Assembly (NCBI RefSeq): GCF_000209655.1
Contig: NC_015458.1
Coordinates: 2,914,001 to 2,978,000 of the forward strand
DNA length: 64,000 bases
Direction of reading: 5' to 3'
Source of the DNA: Pusillimonas sp. T7-7
GTDB taxonomy: Bacteria > Pseudomonadota > Gammaproteobacteria > Burkholderiales > Burkholderiaceae_B
The notes under the pieces were generated by a model. That model was not told where the DNA came from, ran no database searches, and saw only the letters and a list, made by a program, of their open reading frames with translations. This document shows positions 16,275 to 25,636 of this stretch, piece after piece. Positions within the stretch are counted from its first letter, which is position 1. Each line of letters opens with the position of its first letter. The position numbers and the translations under genes are program-made.

Positions 16275-18068
16275 TTACTTTACCTCGGCATTGCGCAGAC
16301 GGATATGCAGTTCGCGTAATTGCTTCTCGTCAACGCCTGAAGGAGCCTGTGTCAGCAAGCACTGGGCGCGCTGCGTCTTGGGAAAGGCGATTACATCGCG
16401 TATGGATTCAGCTTTGGCCATCATGGTGACCAAGCGATCCAGACCGAAGGCCACGCCCCCATGCGGAGGAGCGCCATACTGCAGGGCATCAAGCAGGAAG
16501 CCGAACTTGGCGCGCGCCTCTTCGGCATCGATATTCAGAGCCTGGAACACCTTGGTCTGAATGTCGGCGCGGTGAATACGCACCGAGCCGCCACCCACTT
16601 CCCAGCCATTGAGCACCAGATCGTATGCCTTGGCCAGGGCGCTGGCAGGGTCTTTTTCAAGCAGATCTTCGTGGCCGTCTTTAGGGCTGGTGAAAGGATG
16701 GTGAGCGGCAAAGTAGCGGCCTTCTTCCTCGTCGTATTCGAACATGGGAAAGTCAACCACCCACAGCGGTTTCCAGCCGGCCTCGAACAAACCATTCTGC
16801 TGGCCGAACTCACTGTGGCCGACCTTGACGCGCAAGGCGCCAATCGCGTCATTGACCACTTTGACCTTGTCGGCGCCAAAAAAGATCAGATCGCCGCTTT
16901 GTGCACCGGTGCGCTCGATAACCTTGGCCAGTGCATCGACGCTGATGTTCTTGACGATAGGTGACTGCAGACCTTCTGGGATGGACGCTGCATCGTTGAC
17001 CTTGATATAGGCCAAGCCTTTGGCGCCATAGATGGCTACAAATTTGGTGTAGGCATCGATTTCGCTGCGGGGCATGCTGGCGCCACCGGGAATGCGCAAG
17101 GCCACGACTCGACTGGCCGGATCGTTGGCGGGCGCCGAAAACACCTTGAACTCGACGTCTTGCATGAGATCGCCCACGTCGACGAACTCAAGCTTGACAC
17201 GAAGATCAGGTTTGTCGGAACCATAGCGACGCATGGCTTCTTCCCAGGTCATGGTGGGAAAGGCGACAGGCAGTTCCACACTCTGTACGCGGGCGAAGAC
17301 ATGACGGATCATGCCTTCGAAAATTTCACGAATCTGCTCTTCATTCAGGAAGGAGGTTTCGCAATCGATCTGGGTGAATTCAGGCTGACGGTCGGCGCGC
17401 AGGTCTTCGTCCCGGAAACATTTGGTGATCTGGTAATAGCGGTCGAAACCCGAGACCATCAGCATTTGCTTGAACAGCTGCGGCGACTGCGGCAAAGCAA
17501 AAAACTGGCCGGCGTTCACTCGCGAAGGCACCAGATAGTCGCGCGCGCCTTCAGGCGTGCTTTTGGTCAGCATGGGTGTTTCGATATCGATAAACCCCAG
17601 GTTGTCCAGGTATTTGCGCACCTCGATAGACACGCGATAGCGCAGCATCAGATTTTGCTGCATCTGCGGCCGGCGCAGATCAAGCACACGATGCGTCAGG
17701 CGGGTTGTTTCAGACAGATTATCGTCGTCAAGCTGGAAAGGCGGTGTAACCGACGCGTTCAGCACTTCAATTTCGCGGCACAAGACCTCGATTTCGCCCG
17801 ACTTCAAGTCGGGGTTACTGGTGCCGTCGGGGCGCAAACGCACCAGCCCGGTCACGCGCACGCAAAACTCGTTACGTATGTGTTCAGCAGTAGAGAAAGC
17901 CTCGACATTATCTGGATCGACCACGATCTGGGCCAAACCCGCACGATCACGCAAGTCGATAAAAATCACGCCGCCATGATCGCGGCGACGATGAACCCAA
18001 CCAAACAAAGTCACTGTCTGGTCAAGATGTTCTTTACTGACCTCGCCGGTATAGCAGGTACGCATCAA
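16275..18068 (-). CDS. aspS: aspartyl-tRNA synthetase, probably non-discriminating
   Basis: The protein has 597 residues, the full bacterial-type length with the GAD insertion. It has an N-terminal OB anticodon-binding domain, then class II motifs ([18 protein letters not shown] and the C-terminal GLDRLVTMM). His31 in [11 protein letters not shown], where discriminating enzymes such as that of E. coli have Leu, matches the non-discriminating AspRS of Pseudomonas. Such enzymes also charge tRNA-Asn with Asp, which GatCAB then amidates. It is followed on the minus strand by the EEP gene after a 44-base gap. Confidence 0.97.
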   Translation of the reverse strand: MMRTCYTGEVSKEHLDQTVTLFGWVHRRRDHGGVIFIDLRDRAGLAQIVVDPDNVEAFSTAEHIRNEFCVRVTGLVRLRPDGTSNPDLKSGEIEVLCREIEVLNASVTPPFQLDDDNLSETTRLTHRVLDLRRPQMQQNLMLRYRVSIEVRKYLDNLGFIDIETPMLTKSTPEGARDYLVPSRVNAGQFFALPQSPQLFKQMLMVSGFDRYYQITKCFRDEDLRADRQPEFTQIDCETSFLNEEQIREIFEGMIRHVFARVQSVELPVAFPTMTWEEAMRRYGSDKPDLRVKLEFVDVGDLMQDVEFKVFSAPANDPASRVVALRIPGGASMPRSEIDAYTKFVAIYGAKGLAYIKVNDAASIPEGLQSPIVKNISVDALAKVIERTGAQSGDLIFFGADKVKVVNDAIGALRVKVGHSEFGQQNGLFEAGWKPLWVVDFPMFEYDEEEGRYFAAHHPFTSPKDGHEDLLEKDPASALAKAYDLVLNGWEVGGGSVRIHRADIQTKVFQALNIDAEEARAKFGFLLDALQYGAPPHGGVAFGLDRLVTMMAKAESIRDVIAFPKTQRAQCLLTQAPSGVDEKQLRELHIRLRNAEVK

Positions 18069-18103
18069 GGATTACTCCGTATAGAAAAATCTGTAAATAA
18101 AAA

Positions 18104-18796
18104 TCACGCCTGGCCGTTCTTACGGCCCTCGGCTTGTTCAGCCTCGTCAATACGCTGTGCGGCCTCAAGCACCGACGCCGCCTCATACCCGGCCTGCAGG
18201 CCCTTGACGGTAACAGGCGCCACCACACCCATGGACACAATATACTTGAGCGCCGCATCGACAGTCATGTCGAGCACTTTTACGTCCTGGCGCGGCATCA
18301 TCAGAAAAAAACCCGATGTTGGATTGGGCGTGGTAGGTACATAGACACTGACAAAATCACTACCCAGCTTGTCGGCGACTTCGCCGCCCGGAGCGCCTGT
18401 CAGGAACGCAATCGTCCAGGCTCCATGCCGGGGGTACTGAACCAGGACCGCTTCGCGAAAGGCCTGGCCATCTGGCGCAAGGACAGTATCGCTGACTTGC
18501 TTGACCGAATTATAGATCGAGCGAACCAAAGGTATCCGGCCCAGCAACTGCTCCCAGCGGTCGACCAGAGCCTGGCCGATGAAGTTGGCGGCAAACATCC
18601 CCGTCAAGAGCACCACAAGCAATACCAGCACGACCTGAAAACCCGGGATCTGCAAGCCAAACAAAGATTGCGACGACAGAAATGCCGGCACAAAGCTTTC
18701 CAGTGTGCCGATCAGCAGGGCAATAACCCAAACCGTAATGACCAGGGGTATCCAGACCAGCAGGCCCGTAACGAAGTATCGCTTGAAGAAACGCAT
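18104..18796 (-). CDS. DUF502 family membrane protein
   Basis: The protein has 230 residues. Two transmembrane helices (about 10-32 and 45-68) are joined by the LESFVPAFLSSQ loop, and a soluble domain follows with FPR-free features such as QYPRHGAWTIAFLTG and SVYVPTTPNPTSGFFLMMPRQDV. The last motif is characteristic of DUF502. The biochemical role is unknown. In Burkholderiales this gene and fmdB precede aspS, exactly as here; spacings of 35 bases to aspS and 20 to fmdB suggest one operon. Confidence 0.9.
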   Translation of the reverse strand: MRFFKRYFVTGLLVWIPLVITVWVIALLIGTLESFVPAFLSSQSLFGLQIPGFQVVLVLLVVLLTGMFAANFIGQALVDRWEQLLGRIPLVRSIYNSVKQVSDTVLAPDGQAFREAVLVQYPRHGAWTIAFLTGAPGGEVADKLGSDFVSVYVPTTPNPTSGFFLMMPRQDVKVLDMTVDAALKYIVSMGVVAPVTVKGLQAGYEAASVLEAAQRIDEAEQAEGRKNGQA

Positions 18797-18816
18797 GTAG
18801 CGCCTGAGCCAGCGGG

Positions 18817-19122
18817 TCAGGTAGCCGGTGCGCTGCCGGCTGCCGGCGTGGCAGGAGCCGCCGCTGGAGCCGTGCCGCCCGTATCGCTGGCAGTGCTTGA
18901 TGCAGTGCTGGTCTCTGCAGCCGGCTTGGACGAGCCGCCGCCGTTACGAAAGTCGGTTACATACCAGCCCGAGCCTTTAAGCTGAAAGCCTGCTGCAGTA
19001 ACTTGTTTCTGATAAGCACTGACGCCGCATTCGGGGCATACAGTCAGGACGGGGTCGGACATCTTCTGCAGAACATCCTGGGCATGGCCGCAGGCGCTGC
19101 ATTTGTAAGCATAAATAGGCAC
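18817..19122 (-). CDS. FmdB family zinc-ribbon protein
   Basis: The start is placed at a GTG (complement of 19120-19122), because the family begins with the sequence PIYAYKCSACGH right after the initiator. A TTG-started reading would add nine residues. The first 45 residues form a zinc ribbon (Cys-x2-Cys ... VCPECG). The rest is Ala/Thr/Pro-rich low complexity after SGWYVTDFRNGGG. The product is 101 residues. FmdB-type proteins are putative regulators of unknown mechanism. It heads the fmdB-DUF502-aspS operon. Confidence 0.85.
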   Translation of the reverse strand: MPIYAYKCSACGHAQDVLQKMSDPVLTVCPECGVSAYQKQVTAAGFQLKGSGWYVTDFRNGGGSSKPAAETSTASSTASDTGGTAPAAAPATPAAGSAPAT

Positions 19123-19211
19123 GAGATTATCCCACGCAAATAAAACCAAGGAACAGAAGGCGCCGCCCCTGTCCCGTCGTGCAATAACGGGAAAAGTGCG
19201 TAGCGCCAGCC

Positions 19212-19235
19212 AAACCTGCTAATTTTAGCTGGTTT
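19212..19235. terminator. terminator-like hairpins between the antiporter-like gene and fmdB
   Basis: AAACC-T-GCTAA and its near complement form a 24-base stem with one mismatch. A GC-rich stem (GGGGCC ... GGCCCC) follows at about 19256-19271. They lie in the 181-base gap after the 19304-20581 gene (minus strand) and probably end its transcript. The gap holds nothing else recognisable. Confidence 0.5.
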
Positions 19236-19303
19236 TGAAAGGAGATGCGGCCTGCGGGGCCCCGTGGCCCCATCCAGCCATGAAGGACTTACTGAGCTCG
19301 GAC

Positions 19304-20581
19304 CTAGAAAGACTTTGGCAGCAAAAACATGAACGCCGCCACCAAGGTGGGAATAAGCGCCGATAACAACAGCTTCAGTGGAGAAATCGCACCATCCGGA
19401 AAGCATCCCTTCAAGATCGAAAAGCCAGCCGGATTGGGAGCATTGGCAATAACAGTCAAACCGCCACCGGTAACAGCGCCCGCAACCAGCATATAACGCC
19501 ACTGCTCGTTAGTGCCCTCAACCAGCGAGCCCAGGTAGGTTAGCGCAGCGTTGTCGGTGACCGCCGTCAGGGCGGTAGATCCCCAATACAGTATCGTAGG
19601 CGATAGGCCGGCCAGCAAGTCTTGCAGCCACCATTTTTGCAGGCCGCCCAGTACAACCAGGCCGGCCAGAAAGAAGCCCACCATCAGCCCTTCGCGAATC
19701 AGCAATGGATTCTGATGCCGCTTGTATGCTTGCGCATAGCCGATGAAGAGCATCATGAAGCCCATGAAAATAATGGGATGATGCGCCGACAGCACGACGC
19801 CGACCAGAAACAGCATATGGATGGCAATCACTACCCAGGGCACTGCCGGGCGCACCGGCGCGTCGTCATCTGTGCTGCGGCCCAGGCTGCCATCCAGCAA
19901 GTGGGTTCGGCAGATGAAGGTCAGCACAGCTGCGTTGATCAGCACGGCCGATGTGGCACGCCAGCCAAAATGCGTGGCCATGTAGGCTGAATCCCAATTA
20001 AAGGTTTGCGCCACCATCAGTACCGGCGGGGCGGCATAGGCGGTGAGCACCCCGCCTATGGAGACGTTGACGAACAACACACCCAGCGTCATGTATTTGA
20101 AACCGTCTTGACCGGGCCGGCTGAAATAGGCATCGCGCAGCAACAGCGCCGCCAGGGTCATCGCAGCGGGCTCAGTAATGAAGGAGCCGGCCAAAGGCAC
20201 GAAGGACATGATCACAAAGAACATGGCCAGTTCATTACGCAAGGGCAACAGGCGGGCAAGCACGCGTATTGCCATATTGACCAGCTCAAGGATGGGCCGG
20301 CTGGCCGCCACCACCATAATCACGAAAACAAAGGCAGGTTCGGTAAAGTTACGGGTGTCGATATAAGTAACTGCATCGCCGACACCCGAGAACAAGGCCA
20401 TGCAGGCCAGCAACACACAGGCCCAGACCCCGAATACCGCCTCGACCTCTGACAGCAAATGCCACAAGCCGGCATGGGGCCCGCCCCGGTTGGCCAAGCG
20501 CGCAAACACCGGCACCGAAAAAGTGTGAACAATGGCAATCGCGAACAGCGCGGTTGCAAGGTACTCCATGAAGCTGGTCAT
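19304..20581 (-). CDS. putative Na+/H+ antiporter, ion-transporter superfamily
   Basis: The protein has 425 residues and about 11-12 helices. Motifs such as FVPLAGSFITEPAAMTLAALLLRD and the C-terminal LTAVTDNAALTYLGSLVEG followed by AGAVTGGGLTVIANAPNPAG match the family annotated as putative Na+/H+ antiporter (PF07399-like). The two discontinuous-helix-like Asn/Asp/Thr-rich elements fit an ion-coupled elevator transporter. The ion specificity is not established. The start lies 19 bases after the ubiA stop, so it may be cotranscribed with ubiA. Confidence 0.8.
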   Translation of the reverse strand: MTSFMEYLATALFAIAIVHTFSVPVFARLANRGGPHAGLWHLLSEVEAVFGVWACVLLACMALFSGVGDAVTYIDTRNFTEPAFVFVIMVVAASRPILELVNMAIRVLARLLPLRNELAMFFVIMSFVPLAGSFITEPAAMTLAALLLRDAYFSRPGQDGFKYMTLGVLFVNVSIGGVLTAYAAPPVLMVAQTFNWDSAYMATHFGWRATSAVLINAAVLTFICRTHLLDGSLGRSTDDDAPVRPAVPWVVIAIHMLFLVGVVLSAHHPIIFMGFMMLFIGYAQAYKRHQNPLLIREGLMVGFFLAGLVVLGGLQKWWLQDLLAGLSPTILYWGSTALTAVTDNAALTYLGSLVEGTNEQWRYMLVAGAVTGGGLTVIANAPNPAGFSILKGCFPDGAISPLKLLLSALIPTLVAAFMFLLPKSF

Positions 20582-20600
20582 GCCCGGCCCTTTTTATTGA

Positions 20601-21557
20601 TTAAATTGGCATAAATTGCCGCAACACCGTCCCAGCCAGTGCGGCCACCAAAAGTAAAACACCTACCGCCATATTGGCGCGAAACAGCATGAAATTGCGA
20701 TCCGGCCTGGCCAGGCTGAATACACACATTTGCCAGAAAAAATGCGCGGCAATGGCGGCAATAACAACATAATACGGCCAAGCCATACCCATGGCCGCGC
20801 CACCGTATACCCATAATGCAATGGTGACGATGTAAAAACCGCTGATCCAGATCTTGCCCTTATCGGCAAAACGCAGCGCGGTTGAGCGCAGGCCCAGCTT
20901 GATATCATCGCGTACGTCTACATAAGCATAGATGGAATCATAGCCAACTTGCCACAGCACCGCCCCCACCCACATGGCGATCGCCCCCGCCGGCACGATG
21001 TTTTGCGTATCGGACCAGGCCATCAGCATGCCCCAGTTGAAACCAATGCCCAGCACCACTTGCGGCCAATAGGTAAAGCGCTTGCACAAGGGATACACGA
21101 TGACGATGGGCAGCAAGGCCACGGCCAGCCAACGGCTGTATTCATTCAAGGCCAGCAAGAGCAATGCGCACACGGCCAATTGAGCCAGCACGAACCACAA
21201 GGCGTTCTTCAGGCTCAGTTGCCCGCTGGTCAGGGGCCGAAATCGGGTGCGCTCGACTTTTTGGTCTATATCGCGGTCAAAGATGTCGTTAAAGCAGCAT
21301 CCTATGCCACGCATCAACAGCGCGCCCAGCGAAAAAATAAAAAGCCGGAATAAGGTAGGCCAGCCGTCGGCGGCCTGCACCAGAGCGGCCAGGCAGGGCA
21401 GCAAGGTCAGCCAAGTACCCACCGGCCTGTCGAGCCGGCACAAACGCGCATAAGGCCCCCACGACGGCGGCAGCCAGCGCGCCACCCAGTCGTCCGGACG
21501 CATATCGGCCAGGTCGGGCGTTTCCGGAGCTTTATCGGGAAAGAGCCGACCCGACAT
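20601..21557 (-). CDS. ubiA: 4-hydroxybenzoate octaprenyltransferase
   Basis: The protein has 318 residues and about eight or nine helices. It attaches the polyprenyl chain to 4-hydroxybenzoate in ubiquinone synthesis. Both Asp-rich Mg-prenyl-diphosphate motifs are present: CCFNDIFDRDIDQKVERT and YAYVDVRDDIKLGLRST. The N-terminal extension of about 35 residues before RLDRPVGTWL is slightly longer than in E. coli. It abuts the aminotransferase gene (its ATG follows the upstream stop directly), so the two form one operon. Confidence 0.96.
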   Translation of the reverse strand: MSGRLFPDKAPETPDLADMRPDDWVARWLPPSWGPYARLCRLDRPVGTWLTLLPCLAALVQAADGWPTLFRLFIFSLGALLMRGIGCCFNDIFDRDIDQKVERTRFRPLTSGQLSLKNALWFVLAQLAVCALLLLALNEYSRWLAVALLPIVIVYPLCKRFTYWPQVVLGIGFNWGMLMAWSDTQNIVPAGAIAMWVGAVLWQVGYDSIYAYVDVRDDIKLGLRSTALRFADKGKIWISGFYIVTIALWVYGGAAMGMAWPYYVVIAAIAAHFFWQMCVFSLARPDRNFMLFRANMAVGVLLLVAALAGTVLRQFMPI

Positions 21558-22754
21558 TCAACTTTCCTTGATGAGTTTGCCGAGTATGGCAATCCCTTCA
21601 CGGATTCTTTCTTCGGACACGGTCACAAAGCTGAGGCGCATTGCATTGGTCTTTGGATTGGGGCCGGCGTAGAACGGCGCACCCGGCACAAAAGCAACAT
21701 TGCGTTCAATGGCTCGCGCCAGCAGTTTGCTGCCGTCGATATGAGCTGGCAGAGTCACCCAAATGAACATGCCGCCTTCCGGGCGCGTCCAGGTGACAGT
21801 ATCGGGGAAATGCTCGTCCATGGCATCGAGCATGTACCCGCACTGCTCTTTGTATAGATCACGCACCTTGGGCAGATGAGTGGCAAGAAAGCCATCTTTA
21901 ACAGCTTCATAAACAGCCATCTGCGTGAGTGTGGCGGTATGAAGGTCGGTTGCCTGCTTGATCTGCACCAACTTGGACACAATCGGTTTGGGCGCAACGA
22001 TATAACCCAGGCGCAGGCCAGGAGCCAGCACCTTGGAAAACGTGCCCAGCCGAATGACAGTCGCCCCGGCCTTGCGGCCCAAACCCAGCAAACCAGGCTG
22101 GGCCTGCCCTGCGTAGCGCAGTTCGCCGTAGGGATCGTCTTCAATAATGGGGACTTGCAAGGCGGCGCAGCGTTCAACCAACGCCTGGCGCCGTTCTAGG
22201 TTAAGCGTCAGGCCGGTGGGATTCTGGAAATTGGGCAAAGCATAAATAAAACGTGCGCCAGCGGCGCGTTCTGGGGTCAGCGCTTCGGGAATCAAGCCGC
22301 CTTCGTCAGTGGGTACGGCCACATAATCAGGTTCGAACAGTGAAAACGACTGGAGCGCACCCAGATAGCTGGGTGCCTCGACCAGGACCTTGCTGCCGGG
22401 GTCAATAAAGAGCTTGCCCAGCATATCGAGCGCCTGCTGCGAGCCCGAGACGATCAGCACTTCTTCAGGAGATACTTCGGCGCCGTCTTTGCTGAGATCC
22501 GCAGCTACCCAGGCGCGCAGGGGCGCATACCCCTCGGTGGGCCCATACTGCAGCGCCGACGTGCCGTTCTGTTGCAAGACGCGGTCAAAGGCATTGTTGA
22601 TGACTTCTACCGGAAAGCCCTTGGGCGAAGGCAAACCGCCTGCGAAAGAGATGATTTCAGGACGTTCGGTAACTTTCAGAATCTCGCGGATGGTGGAGCT
22701 GGTAAGTTGCTGGGCGCGCTGTGAAAAAGTGTAAGGAAGGCTGTACGAATCCAT
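21558..22754 (-). CDS. PLP-dependent aminotransferase, 2-aminoadipate-transaminase type
   Basis: The ATG at 22754 gives 398 residues; a longer reading depends on a TTG. This is a fold-type I class I/II aminotransferase of the group related to MocR C-terminal domains and 2-aminoadipate transaminase (LysN). It has SFAGGLPSPKGFP near the start, QYGPTEGYAPLR, LPNFQNPTG, and the PLP lysine in RLGTFSKVLAPGLRLGY. Such enzymes often accept aromatic or branched amino acids. The exact substrate is unknown. Confidence 0.88.
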   Translation of the reverse strand: MDSYSLPYTFSQRAQQLTSSTIREILKVTERPEIISFAGGLPSPKGFPVEVINNAFDRVLQQNGTSALQYGPTEGYAPLRAWVAADLSKDGAEVSPEEVLIVSGSQQALDMLGKLFIDPGSKVLVEAPSYLGALQSFSLFEPDYVAVPTDEGGLIPEALTPERAAGARFIYALPNFQNPTGLTLNLERRQALVERCAALQVPIIEDDPYGELRYAGQAQPGLLGLGRKAGATVIRLGTFSKVLAPGLRLGYIVAPKPIVSKLVQIKQATDLHTATLTQMAVYEAVKDGFLATHLPKVRDLYKEQCGYMLDAMDEHFPDTVTWTRPEGGMFIWVTLPAHIDGSKLLARAIERNVAFVPGAPFYAGPNPKTNAMRLSFVTVSEERIREGIAILGKLIKES

Positions 22755-22795
22755 GATTCTGAAAAAATGTCCGGTAAAGAGCAAAAAGAAATAAC

Positions 22796-22822
22796 GTTAT
22801 AGATTACCGCAATCGGCGTCAA
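22796..22822 (-). promoter_or_regulatory. possible sigma-70 promoter of the aminotransferase-ubiA operon
   Basis: On the minus strand TTGACG-N15-TATAAC lies 42 bases before the aminotransferase ATG. The spacer is short, and the -10 overlaps a 10-base palindrome ATAACGTTAT at 22791-22800. Confidence 0.35.
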
Positions 22823-22873
22823 GGTACCAATGCGTGCGGTGCACAGGGCAACAAGCCCGGGGCAAAAAGGCTT

Positions 22874-22996
22874 TCAATTCTGTTTGTCGCGCCGGCTATC
22901 GCGCTTTACCTGACGTATCAGCCACCAGAACAGCGAAATCGAGCAGGCAATGCCCACAACAAAGATTCCCACCACTATCCATTCACCCGTCGTCAT
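22874..22996 (-). CDS. 40-residue single-span membrane protein
   Basis: This short ORF has an ATG at 22996 with a strong Shine-Dalgarno (AAAGGAAT, correct spacing). It encodes one hydrophobic helix (about residues 6-28, ending FWWLIRQ) and a strongly charged tail (KRDSRRDKQN). It lies 22 bases downstream of the Rieske oxygenase gene on the same strand and is probably cotranscribed. I do not recognise the family. A small stem (GGGC AACAA GCCC) follows near 22850. Confidence 0.6.
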   Translation of the reverse strand: MTTGEWIVVGIFVVGIACSISLFWWLIRQVKRDSRRDKQN

Positions 22997-23018
22997 GGCT
23001 AAATTCCTTTTATAGCGT

Positions 23019-24050
23019 TCAAGCCGTTTGCGTGACCGTTTGTTCGGCCTCGATCAGCGCCTGCATTTTTTGGCGGAAACGCAAAGGGCCTGCGTCTTGC
23101 GGCAGATTCATTTTTGACGGGCTCTTGGCCATTCCTGTTTGAACGGCCTCGAGCACGACACGGTCTTCTTCAAAGGCGCCCCGTACGTCTTCGGCAAACT
23201 GCCTGGACACTGACTCGTCGTCGGGACTGAAATTGCGCATCTGAAACCAGAAATACCGGGTGGTGGTTTCATCGACCGGGGTCAGGAAGTTATAGGAGTC
23301 CATCAGGAAGACATCGGAGTGGAAAGGCTCGGTGTCGGACGCCGTGCCAGCCGGTGTGAAGATCGCCTTGATCACCGCGTGCGCGGGAACACGCACTTCG
23401 TAATGCTGCTTGCGATCGCAACGCCCATCAAATTTGACGAATTTGGCATAAAAAGGCGCGACTTCCACATTACGCATCCAGCGCGATACCAACACCCCGT
23501 TATCGTTGATTTGGGTTTTCAAGGGCTCGCCAATGAGCGAGGCACTGCCGAAAGACGTCTGGTGCACCCACGACACATGAGAGGGGTCAAGCAGGTTGTC
23601 GGTCAGGTACAAATAATTGCAATGCACCAGCATGGCATCGCCCTGGTTCAAGCCCCATGCCGGATCGCCCCAATGTTCTACCTCGATGATGTCGGCCGGA
23701 TTGGCCAGCGTCGGATCCCCCATCCAGATCCAGACCAAGCCGTAACGTTCGGCCACGGGATAGCTGCGCACCACGGCCGCCTTGGGCGGACGCCCCATGC
23801 CGGGTGCGTGCGTACAGACGCCCGTGCAGTCAAAAACCAGGCCGTGATAGCCGCACTCGACCTCGTCGCCCTTCAGCCTGCCCATGGACAAGGGCAGCTT
23901 GCGGTGTGGGCAGGCATCTTCCAGCGCCACCACCCCGCCATCCTGAGCGCGGTACAAGACGATGTCTTCGCCCAAGACCTTGACCGCGTGCAAATGGCGG
24001 CCCAGCTCATGATCAGTAGCCGCCACATACCAGGCGTTCTTCAGAAACAT
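23019..24050 (-). CDS. Rieske [2Fe-2S] aromatic oxygenase, VanA-like
   Basis: The protein has 343 residues. The Rieske cluster ligands are Cys47-x-His49 (CPHRKLPLSMG) and Cys66-x2-His69 (CGYHG). The mononuclear iron site is in TDNLLDPSHVSWVHQ. Length and layout match vanillate O-demethylase oxygenase and related aryl-ether or aromatic monooxygenases. These enzymes need a separate FMN/ferredoxin reductase (VanB type), and no such gene is near. The substrate is unknown. It is divergent from the 2OG oxygenase gene across a 206-base gap that contains a TATAAT at 24158-24163 but no clear -35. Confidence 0.88.
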   Translation of the reverse strand: MFLKNAWYVAATDHELGRHLHAVKVLGEDIVLYRAQDGGVVALEDACPHRKLPLSMGRLKGDEVECGYHGLVFDCTGVCTHAPGMGRPPKAAVVRSYPVAERYGLVWIWMGDPTLANPADIIEVEHWGDPAWGLNQGDAMLVHCNYLYLTDNLLDPSHVSWVHQTSFGSASLIGEPLKTQINDNGVLVSRWMRNVEVAPFYAKFVKFDGRCDRKQHYEVRVPAHAVIKAIFTPAGTASDTEPFHSDVFLMDSYNFLTPVDETTTRYFWFQMRNFSPDDESVSRQFAEDVRGAFEEDRVVLEAVQTGMAKSPSKMNLPQDAGPLRFRQKMQALIEAEQTVTQTA

Positions 24051-24256
24051 GAAAACTCCTTAACCTTACTTGATTCGTCACAACAGATAAATGATAGTTC
24101 ATTCCGTTGCCGCATCAGGGCTGGAAACCTTTGTGGCATATACAGCCTCCGGTGTTTTATAATCCTACCCCCTCCTTTTTAGTGCTCTATTTAGCAGCAC
24201 GCACCGGAACATCAACAGAATGAGATCATTGCACCGTTATATTTTTGTGGTGCGCC

Positions 24257-24868
24257 ATGGCGTCCACTGATCACCTTATTGACACCCTGGCAGACCAGGG
24301 GTGGGTTGTTTGCGACAACACGATTGATGCAACGCTACGGCGCCACTTATACACGCAGTCCACTGAAGCCTGGGCCACCGGCGCCTTCCAGCAGGCCGGC
24401 ATAGGGCGCGGCGCAACACATATCCTGAACACCACAATACGGGGCGACACCATTTTCTGGATAGAACCCGCCCAGGCATTCGGAGCCAGCAGCGACTTTC
24501 TGCTTTGGGCGAGCGGGCTGCGGCATGAGCTCAACCGACTGCTCTACACCGGCCTGAACAGCACGGAGTTTCATTTTGCACGCTATCCCGCCGGCCAGGG
24601 CTACAAAAAGCATCTTGACCAGCACAAAGACCAGCGCCACCGCCAAATATCGTTGGTGCTGTACTTGAACTCGGACTGGATTGAAGCCGATGGCGGCGAA
24701 TTATGCCTATACGCGGCACAGGACGAAAGCCAGGAAATTCAGCGTATATTGCCGCAGCCAGGCCGGTTGGTGCTGTTTCGCAGTGATCTGTTCCCGCACG
24801 AAGTTCTGCCTTGCGCCCAGACCCGCTGGAGCCTGACCGGCTGGTTCCGCACCGATATGGCCGGGTGA
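24257..24868 (+). CDS. 2-oxoglutarate/Fe(II)-dependent dioxygenase, prolyl-4-hydroxylase-like
   Basis: The ATG at 24257 gives 203 residues; a TTG four codons earlier is less likely. The iron-binding HxD is in YKKHLDQHKD, the distal His is in LFPHEVLP, and the 2OG-binding Arg is probably in QTRWSLTGWFR. LVLYLNSDWIEADGGELCLY is typical of the SM-20/P4H-like 2OG-Fe(II) family. Members hydroxylate proteins or small molecules; the substrate here is unknown. It stands alone and is convergent with the racemase gene, with five bases between the stops. Confidence 0.87.
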   Translation: MASTDHLIDTLADQGWVVCDNTIDATLRRHLYTQSTEAWATGAFQQAGIGRGATHILNTTIRGDTIFWIEPAQAFGASSDFLLWASGLRHELNRLLYTGLNSTEFHFARYPAGQGYKKHLDQHKDQRHRQISLVLYLNSDWIEADGGELCLYAAQDESQEIQRILPQPGRLVLFRSDLFPHEVLPCAQTRWSLTGWFRTDMAG

Positions 24869-24873
24869 TGGAA

Positions 24874-25596
24874 TCAGGCGTCCTGATACCAGTCCAGGGC
24901 TGCCAGGGCCAGGGCGTCGATGGAATCGATGACGGCCACCCCCAATGACGGCCGCGCAGGCGCAGGCAGGGCCAGGGCCAGCTCGGTGCAGCCCAGAACC
25001 ACAGCATCGACCCCTTGTTGGCGCAAAAGCTGCACACATTGCACCGCTGGCTCCAGGGCGGCATCGGCCTGATTGACCTTCACCAGCCTGATGGCTTCGG
25101 CGCAATAGCGCAGCAAATCATTGTGCTCCAGCAGCACGCACTCATAGCCCTGGGCTTCAAGTTCGCGCTGGTACAGGCCGGAACTTAACGTGGTGGCGGT
25201 ACCCAGCAAACCTATGCGGCCACGCTTTATGCCATTGCGCTGCAGATCAACGACAACCGAACGCACGATATGCAACACGGTCAACGACGTGCTGGCAGCC
25301 AGCTTGTCGTACCACAAGTGAGCGGTATTGCAGGGAATGGCAATCACCCCTGCACCGGCCCGCTCCATGTGCCGGACACCATTCAGCATCCAGGGAAAAG
25401 GATCGGTGCCCGTACCCGCATGGCCGGCTGGGCGATCGGGTATACGCGGATCGCTCCATAGCATGGTTGGTACATGGTGCTGATCGCTTGCCGCATCGGT
25501 CAGTGCAGTAAGACGAACCATAAACACGGCACTGGCCATCGGCCCCATGCCGCCCAACACTCCAAGGAAACGGCCGGCGAATTCGCTATCAGGCAT
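24874..25596 (-). CDS. aspartate/glutamate racemase family protein
   Basis: The protein has 240 residues with the two catalytic cysteines of cofactor-independent racemases: IPCNTAHLWYD and VLGCTELALAL. GVLGGMGPMAS at the N-terminus is typical of the YgeA/aspartate racemase group. It interconverts L- and D-acidic or other amino acids. It is the last gene after an amino-acid ABC transporter and a D-cysteine desulfhydrase-like gene on the same strand, so a role in converting imported amino acids between enantiomers is plausible. Confidence 0.88.
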   Translation of the reverse strand: MPDSEFAGRFLGVLGGMGPMASAVFMVRLTALTDAASDQHHVPTMLWSDPRIPDRPAGHAGTGTDPFPWMLNGVRHMERAGAGVIAIPCNTAHLWYDKLAASTSLTVLHIVRSVVVDLQRNGIKRGRIGLLGTATTLSSGLYQRELEAQGYECVLLEHNDLLRYCAEAIRLVKVNQADAALEPAVQCVQLLRQQGVDAVVLGCTELALALPAPARPSLGVAVIDSIDALALAALDWYQDA

Positions 25597-25636
25597 GGCT
25601 GGGGTTCATCAGTGCCAAACAGGCAATGTAAGAGGT

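Noticed and set aside
16252..16278. Inverted repeat GTAATAC-N13-GTATTAC overlapping the aspS stop
   Set aside because: AT-rich 7-base arms with a long spacer and no U tract; too weak to call a terminator or operator.
22755..22784. N-terminal extension of the aminotransferase from a TTG
   Set aside because: No Shine-Dalgarno and no homologous residues before MDSYSLPYTF; ATG at 22754 is preferred.
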